A DNA stretch of 64,000 nt from Garcia nutans (Eukaryota > Streptophyta > Magnoliopsida > Malpighiales > Euphorbiaceae). The translations under genes were made by a program, and so were the position numbers. The stretch lies in assembly GCA_947685225.1 (NCBI GenBank), contig CANTUV010000008.1:31302001-31366000 (forward strand), in the 5' to 3' direction. This document shows, piece after piece, positions 54,769-64,000 of the stretch. Positions within the stretch are counted from its first letter, which is position 1, and each line of letters begins with the position of its first letter. Below the pieces are notes generated by a model that worked only from the letters and a program-made list of their open reading frames with translations, was not told the DNA's origin and did not search any database.

Positions 54769-54801
54769 TATCAGGTAATTTCGAGGACGAAATTTCATTT
54801 T

Positions 54802-54812
54802 AGAGGGGGAGA
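54802..54812 (+). other. E3 polypurine tract
   Basis: AGAGGGGGAGA, two bases before the 3' LTR. Confidence 0.85.
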
Positions 54813-54814
54813 AT

Positions 54815-56556
54815 TGTAATATCCCGAAGTATGCCCTAGAAGTTTTGATAATATTGTTATAATTGTATTGAATGTGTATATGTTAAATTTTAAAGAGAAG
54901 AGAACTTTAAAAGAAAGTGTATATGTTGAATATTTGGAAATATATACAACATATATACAAGTCAATGTGATGGTCAAAGGAAGAAGATATTTAGTTATTT
55001 TAAATTAATTAAGTTAATTAGTGGAAAATGGGAAATTAAAATGAATGGAAGAGATTAATTTGGATTATTTAATATTATATTTGCTTGGAGGAGATTTAAA
55101 GAGAGGAGTATTTGACTTTGGGTTCTTGATTTTCTTTTTCATTTCTTCCCTTTTTCCTTTTGTTGGCCGGTCATCTAAAGCAAGAGAGAGAGAGAGTGAG
55201 TTTTGTGATCCAAGCTCAAATTGAAGGAAGATTCAAGTGAAGAAGTTGAAATTTGAGAAGTATCATCAAATTTGGTAAGTTCTCTCTCGATTTCTCTTGT
55301 TTATTTTGGAGTTATGTTTGAGTTTGAGGGTTTATTATTAATGGTAGGAGTGTGTTTTGATTGTGTTGTGTTTAAGAGTGTTTGATTTATTTGATTTTTG
55401 GATTTTTGAGTTTGGATTGAAGAAAAGAGTAAGTTGGTTGGAAGAGAAAGTGTGTGTTTGTGTTTAGGGTTTGTTGTGATGATTATAATTTTTGATTGAT
55501 ATATGTTTTGAGTTGTTTTGGTGTTTTTGCAAGTTTGTTATGGTTCTTGGGTATGTTGAGCTAAGTTTGTTTGAAGTGGATTTTGGTAAAAGGAGGTGAT
55601 TTGTTGGATTAAGTGTTATTGTGGCCGGAATCTGTATTTTTGGCCTGACACGCCCATGAGCACGACTAGGATTTTGGGCGTGTCGATGGTTCTGTGTTTT
55701 TGGATGGGTGACACAAGCAGTGACACGCCCATGTCACTGAGCGTGTCATAGCTACTGTGTTGGTGAGGAATTGACACGGCCATGAACACGCCCATGTTGT
55801 TGGACGTGTCAATATTTCTATGAGACAGAATATATTACACGTTCAGTGACACGCCCGTGGTTCTGAGCATGTCAAAGCTTCTGTGTTGTGAGTTTAGGGC
55901 ACGGTCAGGGACACGCCCATGTTGTTGAGCGTGTCATGTGTAGAGTTTGCCCTAGTTAGCCTTATCTATTTTATCTCATATGGATTATTCCTTTTGGATT
56001 AGGTTGTGAAGAGGTTGATTTGCCCTAACTTAAGTGGTGAAGAAGTGTTGGAAAAGGAAGTGTATAGATTTGTATAAGTGGTGCTTAAGGTAAGTACAAG
56101 CTACATTATTGCATACATTCATATGATGTTGAGACTTAACATACATTTGATTGTAAATGTGTTAAGAAATCTCATGTATTGTTGATACTTGTTAATAATG
56201 CTATGTTTGATATAATGTGGATGGAGATATAATGAGATGTGAAATCAATGTGATGGGTTATAATGGTGTAAATGATATGGTTGATGCATGTTTGCCTAGA
56301 TAATGTTAAATGCAATTCATGATAGATATGTATGCTATCTTGATATGATGAGAAGCCATGATTGTTGGCTATGATGATGTAAATGAATTATAATTGAGGC
56401 ATGGTTGCCTATTTCGATTATGAGAAATGAATTGAGAAAGAAATGTATAAAGATATAAATGAAAAGATTTTGTGTATAATGTGTTATTCAACCTTTAGAG
56501 TTTTGAGTTTGGTGGCATGCCAATGAATTACTGGATAGGTGAAAAGACAGGGTCGT
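54815..56556 (+). repeat. E3 3' LTR, left part
   Basis: Matches 44761-45201 and then 47762-49060 with few changes. The inverted repeat near the start has decayed in one arm (TTGAATATTT). It contains the GACACG array (55645-55940). It ends in GTCGT, the S2 duplication. Confidence 0.91.
55645..55940. repeat. GACACG...CGTGTC array (E3 3' LTR)
   Basis: Copy of 48160-48450 with about ten differences by eye, several in the arms (GACACAAGC against GACACGAGC, GAGCATGTC against GAGCGTGTC). Confidence 0.83.
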
Positions 56557-59135
56557 TGTAATATCCCTAATTATGCTCTAGTAGTCTTGGTGTTAGTGTT
56601 GTTGCACTTGAATTATGTATATATGATAAGTTGATAAGAAATTGGAAGAGAATGTTTTTGTATGTGTTTTGGAGAAGAAATTTAGGGTTTAGAGACAAAT
56701 GTATATGTTGTGTATATGATGATATATATAACATATAAATGGGTCAAAGGAAGAGTCAATGCAAGAAGATATTTTTGTGGAATGTGCAATTACATATAAG
56801 GGCTTATATGAGACAAAAAGTTAGTTATATGATTGAGGGCATTTTGGTAATTGCTTGGATAAGATCACTTGGTGGAGATTAAAAGCAAATTTGACTTTGT
56901 GTCTTCATCATTTTCCTTCTTTCTTTCAAGAGGTGCCGGCTCTCCAAAAACCAAGAGAGAAAGAGAGGTGATCTTGAGGTTTGAAGCAATTTGAAGAAGG
57001 AAGCAAGGGTTTTGGTTAAAGATTTGTGGATTTCTTCATCTAAGGTAAGATCTTTTCTTTAAATTCTTCAATTCTTTTGAAGTGGTGTGAGAAAGGAATT
57101 AGGGTTTGTTGGTTTGATGATGAGATGAGTTGTGTTTAGTGAAATTCTTTTTCTGTTTTACAATTAGTAAAGGCTGTGACTTGTATGATTTTTAATTAAT
57201 TATAGAAAAATGTTCTTGAAGTGAATTTTTGATATGTTGTGCCTCTATGAGTCTAGAATGACTGAAAAATATGTTGATTCGATTTTGGAATGGTTATGAG
57301 TTTAGAAAGATTATTTTTAGTAGAACTGTTCCAGCAGGTACCTTAACTGAGACAGCTATATTTCGGGATTTTTAATAAAATGTAGAAAAATCATATCCAA
57401 TTGAATTTTGGATATGTTGTTTCTTAGTGAGTCTAGTATTTGAGAAAAATAATTTGGAACCACGTTGATTGAATTTGATTTATGGAATTCACAAAGATCA
57501 GAACTGCTGCCAGGATGCAGGGCAATTGGTGCAGTCTGGTTAGGTGAACTATTTGACCAAGATTTTGTGTTAAGTTTGATCTGAAATTTTAAAGGAATGA
57601 TTTTAAGATAGAAAACTAAATTCTGTAAAAATTTTAGAATTTTTAATCAAGTAGATTATTTTATACAATTTTTCAAAATAAGGATAAAATAGAGTCTAAA
57701 ACCAGAATGTATTATTCATATGAATCATATCAATTGTTCTTTGCCCTAATTGCATTGTTGAGATTGAACAATGTTATGTTATGCATTGTGAATGGTTATG
57801 TGTTTCATGAATAATATACATTGAAATTGAAATGATAATTCAAATAAGACATGATATGAGACAATGCCATTGTGATTGGCTATGATGATGATATTGAAAG
57901 AAAGAAGGCATGTTTGCCTAAATGTGATGAGAATTTGAGAATGGAAATGGTAACTATATAATAAATGAATTGTTTGTTTAATATGTTATTCAGTTTCAGA
58001 GTTCTAGATTTGGGTGGCATGCCTAAGAAATGATGAAAGGTAACAGTCTTGCCGGGTTGAGGATCTCCTCATATGTGTTGAGTTGATGGTCCAAGAGACT
58101 GGGTCTATTACACTATGAGAATTGTGAATATAAGATATATGATTTGTAACAGTCTTGCCGGGTTGAGGATCTCCTCATATGTGTTGAGTGATGGTCCAAG
58201 AGACTGGGTCTGTTACACTATCCATGGATAGAGATACATGTATATACATTGCCTACGGGCGTGATTATTGTGACTATGAACCAAATCAGTAACTCTGAAC
58301 TCTGAATATCATATTAAATACTTGTTGGGCCCATAGGTGTCAAGGTTATATGAATGTCCTAAATAATGTTATGAGTTAATGAAATGAGATGTTGGTTATT
58401 GAGTATGATTGAGTAATGTTGAATGTGGAAAGATGTTGAAATGTGGTATACTCATATGACTATGATTTGTGAAATGCATAATTATGTGTTAACTTTATAT
58501 TTATGATGTTGATCTTATCAATAACATATGTGGCATTGCATTACATTTAAGCATACCATTAACATGTTTTATCTTACTAAGTCGTTGGCTTAGCGCGATA
58601 GTGTTTAATCGCGCAGGTAATAGAGTGGATAGAGTTGAACCCGAGAGTTCATCAAGACCAAGTGAGAGTAGACCTTGTTGAATCCATTTTTGGAGCTTAA
58701 AGATCAGAGCAGACTTGCCAATCATGTATATTTCTTTATATTTTGTAAAGAAATGTTTAGTATGTAAATATGTAAATATTTTATAACTTCCGCTGTGTAA
58801 TATTTAAATATAGGGGTTGTCACAAAACCTTTATTTTATGTTGCACTAGAAGTGTAAATTCTTTTTGCAGGTTGTAGTTGAGGTTACAAGGGGGATTTAT
58901 TGGGAGTGTACTGAGAATGATTTTGTTTGCATTGGTTTGTGTAAAATGTTTTTAAAAATAAGAAAAAAAAACCGGTTTTGTCGACACTTGGGACTCAATT
59001 TTTAGGCGAAACTATGGCAAAATTTTTGAAAAAAAAATCGGAACTAAAATTTGACTAAGTAAAATTGGTAGCAACATTAGGTTAGTGTGGCGCCTCTACT
59101 CAGCTTACACATGTAGGTCGGGAAGGGGTGTTACA
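56557..59135 (+). mobile_element. S2, solo LTR nested in the E3 3' LTR
   Basis: 2579 bp, TGTAATATCCC to GTGTTACA, flanked by GTCGT (56552-56556 and 59136-59140). It is a different subfamily: no GACACG array, two GTAACAG units (from 58041 and 58146), a double hairpin at 58577-58614, and a 3' end lacking the TATACGTA/CGATCG palindrome but with a GTTGTCACAAAACC stretch and GACTCAATTTTTAGGCG. A repeated TAGAAAAAT..GGATATGTTGT..GAGTCTAG phrase occurs twice in 57190-57450. Confidence 0.9.
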
Positions 59136-59140
59136 GTCGT

Positions 59141-60013
59141 AAGCCGATTCCAGTTGAAAAATGTAAAATGATAAATGTGAAATGTGAATTAAAAGTAACA
59201 GTCTAGCCGGGTTGAGGATTTCCTCGGGTTTATCCGAGTTGAGGTCCTAGAGACTGGGTCTGTTACTAGTAACAGTCTAGCCGGGTTGAGGATCTCCTCG
59301 AGATTAGACGGGTTGAGGTCTAAGAGACTGGGTCTGTTACACTATCCATGGATAGAGATATATATATATATATATATATGATGCCTACGGGCTTGATGAC
59401 TATGATTATAGACCAAAGCAGTAACTCTGAACTTTGAATAACAAATTAGTGTCTTGTGGGCCCATACGTGTCTTTGTGTCAATGTAAATCATAAAATGAT
59501 GAAGTGTAGTTTTATAAACAATATGAAAATATCATTTGTGAATATTATATGAATTATTGAAATGTGTGACAGTGGCATGGCATAGAAGCATATTATTATT
59601 GTAGTTTGTACCACTAAGCCGTTGGCTTAACGCGATTGTGATTCATCGCGCAAGTGACAGAGAAGAACCAGAGAGTTCCGCTAGACCGAGTCGAGTCTAG
59701 ATTTTGAGGCTTTGAGAGTGGAGCTTAAAGATCAAGGACATACTGCCAAACATGTATATATATTTTATGTTTTGTAAAACTTGAGTTTGATGTACAAGTA
59801 TTTGTAAATATTCGTTATATTTTCCGCTGCTTTTAAATAAACATTTTATCTTTTGTCTTTTATAATTTCTTTTAAATGATTTAAATTTGTTCATATTTTT
59901 TTTAAAGGGATGAGTCATTTGTTAAGTATATTGTGGCATTACTATATTCAGTATACATATATTACGATCGTATTAGCATGCTGTGTACATATACGGGGTA
60001 TAGGGGTGTTACA
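59141..60013 (+). repeat. E3 3' LTR, right part
   Basis: Continues the LTR after S2 (AAGCCGATTCCAG). It has two GTAACAG units, a TA microsatellite (59358-59379), the double hairpin (59614-59651, one arm changed) and the terminal GTGTTACA. Confidence 0.91.
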
Positions 60014-60019
60014 TGGGGG

Positions 60020-60540
60020 ATTGATTTGTTAGATTCTGGACCCGAGGTTGGTTGGGTTCTAGACCCGAGACTGAATTAGTTGGGTTCTGGACCCGAAGTT
60101 GGTTGGTTTCTTTATCCTAGACTGGATTCTTAGGTTCTAAACCCAAGAATAGATTGATTGGGTTTTGGAGTTAAGGTTGGTTGGGTTCTAGACCTAAGAC
60201 TGGATTGGTTGGATTCTGGACCGGAGGTTGGTTCGATTCTAGACCCGAGACTAAATTAGTTAGATTTTGGAACCAAGATTGGTTGGCTTGTAGACTTGAG
60301 ACTGAATTGGTTGGGTTCTGAACCCAGGATTGGTTGGGTTCATGATCCGGATTAAGTTCTAGACTAAAAAATAATTTGGGTTCTGGATCTGAATTGAGTT
60401 TTGGACTCAAAATTATTTGGGTTCTAGATTCGAATTGAGTTATGGACTCGAAATGGTTTTGGGTTCTCAACCCGAGACTAGACTTTGGGTTCTCAACCTG
60501 AGATAGGATTTGATTTGGGTACTCAACCCATGACTTAAGC
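60020..60540. repeat. Minisatellite of GGTTCTGGACCCGAG / TTGGTTGGG units
   Basis: Roughly 27-bp units built from TTCT(G/A)GACCCGAG and TTGG(T)TGG, alternating GACTGAATTAG and GGTTGGTTGG forms, for about 500 bp. One frame on the minus strand gives NQSWVQNPTN-type repeats, but this reads the satellite and is not a gene. E3 sits at its left edge. Confidence 0.8.
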
Positions 60541-60842
60541 TCTTCTAGCTTGATTGTCTCTTTGTCGTTTGAGAATTATGGCTTTCTTCTAGCCAATTTG
60601 TTCCATTCTTCAATGGATTCTGCTGGCCTTCTGTCATCTGAGAGTTTTAGCTTTCTTCTAGCCGATCAACTTTAGGCCATCTTCTTTTACAATGAATCTT
60701 CAAATATCGAATCTTCACCCTTCATAATGGATCTTCATCCTCTAGACATTGGGTCTTCACCTTTTGAAATAGATCTTCATCCTTGGACATTTGTCCTTCA
60801 TTGACTTCAACTTTTGTAGCTGGATTGATCTTTTATCTTTTA
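60541..60842. other. Unassigned DNA between minisatellite and E4
   Basis: No gene. Loosely repeated phrases TTTCTTCTAGCC (twice) and ATCTTCATCC / GTCTTCACC. The five bases before E4 are TTTTA, its presumed target duplication, which cannot be checked at the other end. Confidence 0.5.
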
Positions 60843-61589
60843 TGTAACACCCCTATACCCCGTATACGTACACAGCATGCTATTACGATCGTAATATATG
60901 TATACTGAATATAGTAATGCCACGGTTTAATAACAAACGACTCACTTCTTTTAAAATATTATAAGCAGACTCAAAACATTTAAGTTATATTATAAAACAC
61001 AATAGATAAAATGTTTATTCAAAATGCAGCGGATAGTATAACAAATATTTACAAATACATATACATCAAAACTCAAGTTTTACAAAACATAAAATATATA
61101 CATGTTTGGCAGTATGTCTTTGATCTTTAAGATCCACTATCAACACCTCAAAATCTAGACTCTACTCGGCCTAGAGGAACTCTCCGGTTCTTCCCTGTCA
61201 CCTGCGCGACGAATCATGCTCGCGCTAAGCCAACGGCTTAGTGGTACAAACTACAATAATACTACGCTTCAATGCAATGCCAATGTCATACAATCAATTT
61301 TCATACACCATTTAAAAAGGATATTATATTTTAAAACCTTACATTGTTCAATATCATATCAAAACATTCATGTTTTATCTTCATAGTTTTATTACTCAAC
61401 ATAGCTTCCCATGCCACATTCATAAACATATTACACATCATGTATCTCATTATTCATTGGTTTCACAATTCAAGAATCACATTAAAAACAAAGACAAGCA
61501 TGGGCCCAAAAGACACTAATATGCCATTCAACTTTCAGAGTTAAATGTTTTGGTTTAATTATCACATTTATCATTATCATTATCCCAAC

Positions 61590-61810
61590 TAGGCTTCAAG
61601 GATTTAGGTTCAACCAAGCTTCAAGGGGAACAAAGCATGCTAAGTATCAACCCAACTTGGCTTCAAGAACCAAACCCAACCTAGCTTCAAGGGTTGTAAC
61701 ATCTCAATTAGGCTTCAAGGACTAGACCCAACCAAGCTTCAAGGGGAGTTAAGCATGCTAAACTTCAACCCAACTTGGCTTCAAGGATCAAGCCCAACTT
61801 AACTTCAAGA
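61590..61810. repeat. CAACTTGGCTTCAAG repeats in E4 LTR
   Basis: About seven copies of (C/T)(T/A)(T)GGCTTCAAG(G/A) or AGCTTCAAG with CCCAAC before them. They stand where the other LTRs carry GTAACAG units. Confidence 0.75.
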
Positions 61811-62469
61811 GATTGTTACTATAGGCATGCCACCAACAACAAAACTCTGAAAATGGAATAACACATTAGACACACAATTCATTCATTATTTCATTATCAA
61901 TTTCATTCTCATTTTCTCATCATCACTTAGGCAACCATGCCTTAATCATCTCATTTGCATCATTGTCATTATAGCCAACAATCATGGCTCCTCATCTCAT
62001 CAATAGAGTATACATAATTAAATGCATTGAATATCATCATCTAGGCAAACATGCCCCACTTATTTCATTTGAATCATCATAACCAATCACATTGGCTTCA
62101 CAATTCATTATATCTCAATTCATCATTCAAATGTACACAACCAATTGCATTAACATACATTTTAAATGCTCATCAATCATTCAAACCATAACATTCATCA
62201 AATGTATCAATAATGTAATCAATTACTTAACATATGTACAACCAAATATGTTAAGTATCAAAATCATGTAAATGTATGCAACCATGTAGTTTGCACTTAC
62301 CTCGAAACCAACTCACACCAATCTATACACTTCCTCCTCCAAGAATCCTCAACACATAGGTTAGGGCAATTCCACTTCTTCACAACCTAAACCAAAGGTA
62401 ATCATACACACTCACTTAGAAATATATATAAGATAATAAAGCTAAGAACCAACTAGGGCAAACTCTAAC

Positions 62470-62768
62470 CATGACACGCTCAACAACACGGGCGTGTCCC
62501 GGACCGTGCTCTAACTCCACAACAGAGAAGCTTTGACACGCTCAGAACCACGGGCGTGTCACTGAATGTGTAATACATTCTGTCTCACAGAAACATTGAC
62601 ATGTCCAACAACATGGGCGTGTTCATGGCCATGTTAATCCTTCACCCACACAGTAGCTATGACACGCTTAGTGACATGGGCATGTCATTGGATGTGTAAA
62701 TGCTACTGCAACACAGAACCATTGACTCCCAAAGACTTGGCCGTGCTCATGGGCGTGTCAGGCCAAAA
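62470..62768. repeat. GACACG...CGTGTC array (E4 LTR)
   Basis: Reverse-oriented array with units such as ATGACACGCTCAACAACACGGGCGTGTCC, TTGACACGCTCAGAACCACGGGCGTGTCA and one ending GGGCGTGTCAGGCC. Confidence 0.83.
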
Positions 62769-63610
62769 ATACAGATTCCGGCAACAACAACCTCACATCT
62801 AACAATCCTCTTACTTCTGCCATTTTCCACTTTAAACAAACTTAACTAAACACACCCCCAAAATCATATCAAACTTTCAAGAACACAAAAACAACTCAAA
62901 ACATACATCAACCACAAATCATAATCATCACCACAAACCCAAAACACAACCACAACACTTTCTCTTCCAACAAACTTACTCTTTCCTTCAATCCAACCCC
63001 AAAATCCAAAAATCAATAGAACCAAACACTCTTAAACACAGCACACCATAATCAAACAAACACATATCAACCCTAACCTCAACTCACAAACTCAAAAAAA
63101 AAATCAAAGAATCAAGTGGAAAACTTACCAAAGATGAAGAAACTCTTAAATTTCCAACTTGATCACTTTAATCTTCCTTCAATCTTGAGTTTGGATGATC
63201 AAATCTCTCTTGCTCTCTTGCTATGAAGTGCCGGCCAAAACAAAGAAAAGAAAAGGAAAGACAATGGCCACGAAGAAGAAAGAAAGAAAGAAGAAAAGAA
63301 AGAAACAAAGTCAAACACTCAACCTTCTCTCTCCTCAAAACCCTCTCCTCCAAGCATTTAATATTAAAATATTCCATTTAATCTCTTCCACTCACTTAAT
63401 ATTCTTTTAATTAATTTCATTAATTCAAAAATAAATAAATATCTTCTTTGACTATAATTCCCTTTGACTTGTGTATATGTTGTATATATTTCCATATATA
63501 CAACATATACACTCTCTTCACTTCTTTCTCTTTCCACTTACACATATACATTAAATCCAATTATAACAAAAATTCCAAAACTATTAGGGTGTACTTTGGG
63601 ATATTACAAT

Positions 63611-63621
63611 TCTCCCCCTCT
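63611..63621 (-). other. E4 polypurine tract
   Basis: TCTCCCCCTCT on the + strand (AGAGGGGGAGA on the minus strand), as in E2 and E3. Confidence 0.85.
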
Positions 63622-63654
63622 AAAAAGAAATTTCATCCTCGAAATTACCTGATA

Positions 63655-64000
63655 TCAAGTCCGAAACAGTTGAGGATACTGATTCCGCATTGCTTGTTCA
63701 CTTTCCCAAGTTGCCTCTTCCTTTGCCTGATTCTTCCAAAGAACCTTCACCAGTGGCACTTTCTTATTTCTCAACTCTTTCACTTCATGTGCCAAAATAG
63801 CAATTAGTTCTTCTTCAAATGTCAGATCCAAACTCACCTCAATGGATTCAACTGGCAAAACATGAGATGGATCTGATCTGTACCTCCGCAACATAGAAAC
63901 ATGGAAGACATTATGGATTCTATCCAACTCAGGCGGCAAAGCAAGACGATAAGCAACTGGTCCAACTCTTTCTAAAACTTCATAAGGTCCAATAAAACAA
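63655..64000 (-). CDS. E4 integrase C-terminus and chromodomain (partial)
   Basis: Open frame from the window edge to a stop at 63655. It reads PPELDRIHNVFHVSMLRRYRS (GPY/F-linked region), then EEELIAILAHEVKELRNKKV, VLWKNQAKEEATWESEQAM, a chromodomain closely like that of E3. No stops are seen in this part. The remainder of pol is off the right edge. Confidence 0.88.
   Translation of the reverse strand, partial: CFIGPYEVLERVGPVAYRLALPPELDRIHNVFHVSMLRRYRSDPSHVLPVESIEVSLDLTFEEELIAILAHEVKELRNKKVPLVKVLWKNQAKEEATWESEQAMRNQYPQLFRT

Larger units (their letters stand above)
44761..60013 (+). mobile_element. E3, Tekay-type chromovirus with two nested solo LTRs
   Basis: Complete element on the + strand, TSD TGGGG (44756-44760 and 60014-60018). 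Its 5' LTR (44761-49939) is split by solo LTR S1 and its 3' LTR (54815-60013) by solo LTR S2. Without these and their duplications the LTRs are 2614 and 2615 bp. Gag-pol has several stops and one frameshift, so it is older or more decayed than E2, with which it shares the same domain order and PPT. Confidence 0.93.
60843..63608 (-). repeat. E4 3' LTR
   Basis: 2766 bp, TGTAACACCC at the left and GGGATATTACA at the right, the reverse complement of the other LTR ends. It includes the double hairpin (61204-61241), the GACACG array (62470-62768), splice-like sites, and a perfect 16-bp inverted repeat with a 4-base loop (63475-63510), like E3. In place of the GTAACAG units it has a diverged repeat of (C)AA(C/G)CTTGGCTTCAAG (61590-61810). 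Confidence 0.9.
60843..64000 (-). mobile_element. E4, chromovirus on the minus strand, runs off the window
   Basis: The 3' LTR, PPT and C-terminus of pol of another Tekay-type element in the opposite orientation to E1-E3. The rest lies right of the window. Confidence 0.9.

Noticed and set aside
60171..60470. A 99-codon frame with NQSWVQNPTN repeats.
   Set aside because: It is the translation of the 27-bp minisatellite.

Overview
This is nuclear DNA from a flowering plant, most likely a eudicot. Three things point there: a Tubby-like F-box (TLP) gene with plant-type exons and GT-AG introns, several Ty3/gypsy LTR retrotransposons of plant-only lineages (Tekay/Del-type chromoviruses, Tat/Ogre, an Athila-related non-autonomous element), and a retrotransposon carrying a plant mobile domain (PMD) gene. 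I cannot name the species. No rRNA, tRNA or CRISPR was recognised.

Layout. 1-10497: E1, a Tekay-type chromovirus on the + strand, entered inside its 5' LTR and cut off within gag. Its LTR is split by N1 (1407-8985), an Athila-related element with a gag remnant and no pol (target duplication GTAGC). 10530-11215: antisense scrap of a Tat/Ogre gag. 11216-14050: AT-rich intergenic DNA. 14815-16723 (minus): the TLP gene, four coding exons, 414 aa, the only ordinary host gene. 17560-19498: very AT-rich DNA ending in a small ATTCGATATGGA repeat.

19499-44290: E2, a Tekay-type chromovirus (TSD GGTCC), split in pol between reverse transcriptase and RNase H by N2 (25003-39622, minus; TSD GAAGG). N2 is a complete 14.6 kb Tat/Ogre element with an uninterrupted Gag-Pro-RT-RNaseH-aRNH-IN polyprotein. 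On its opposite strand lie two intron-containing genes: an intact 578-aa PMD gene in five exons and a DUF7745-like gene broken by a one-base deletion. Each has its own TATA box. 44761-60013: E3, another Tekay-type element (TSD TGGGG), decayed, with a solo LTR nested in each of its LTRs (S1, TSD AAATT; S2, TSD GTCGT). 60019-60842: a minisatellite and unassigned DNA. 60843-64000: E4, a minus-strand chromovirus running off the window.

The insertions give a relative clock: the ATTCGATATGGA repeat is older than E2, which is older than N2; E3 is older than S1 and S2; E1 is older than N1. The most notable signals are the antisense gene pair in N2, the covarying double hairpin in every chromovirus LTR, the arrays of GACACG/CGTGTC inverted repeats in LTRs of two unrelated lineages, the triloop-hairpin arrays in the N2 LTRs, and conserved splice-like signals in the chromovirus leaders.
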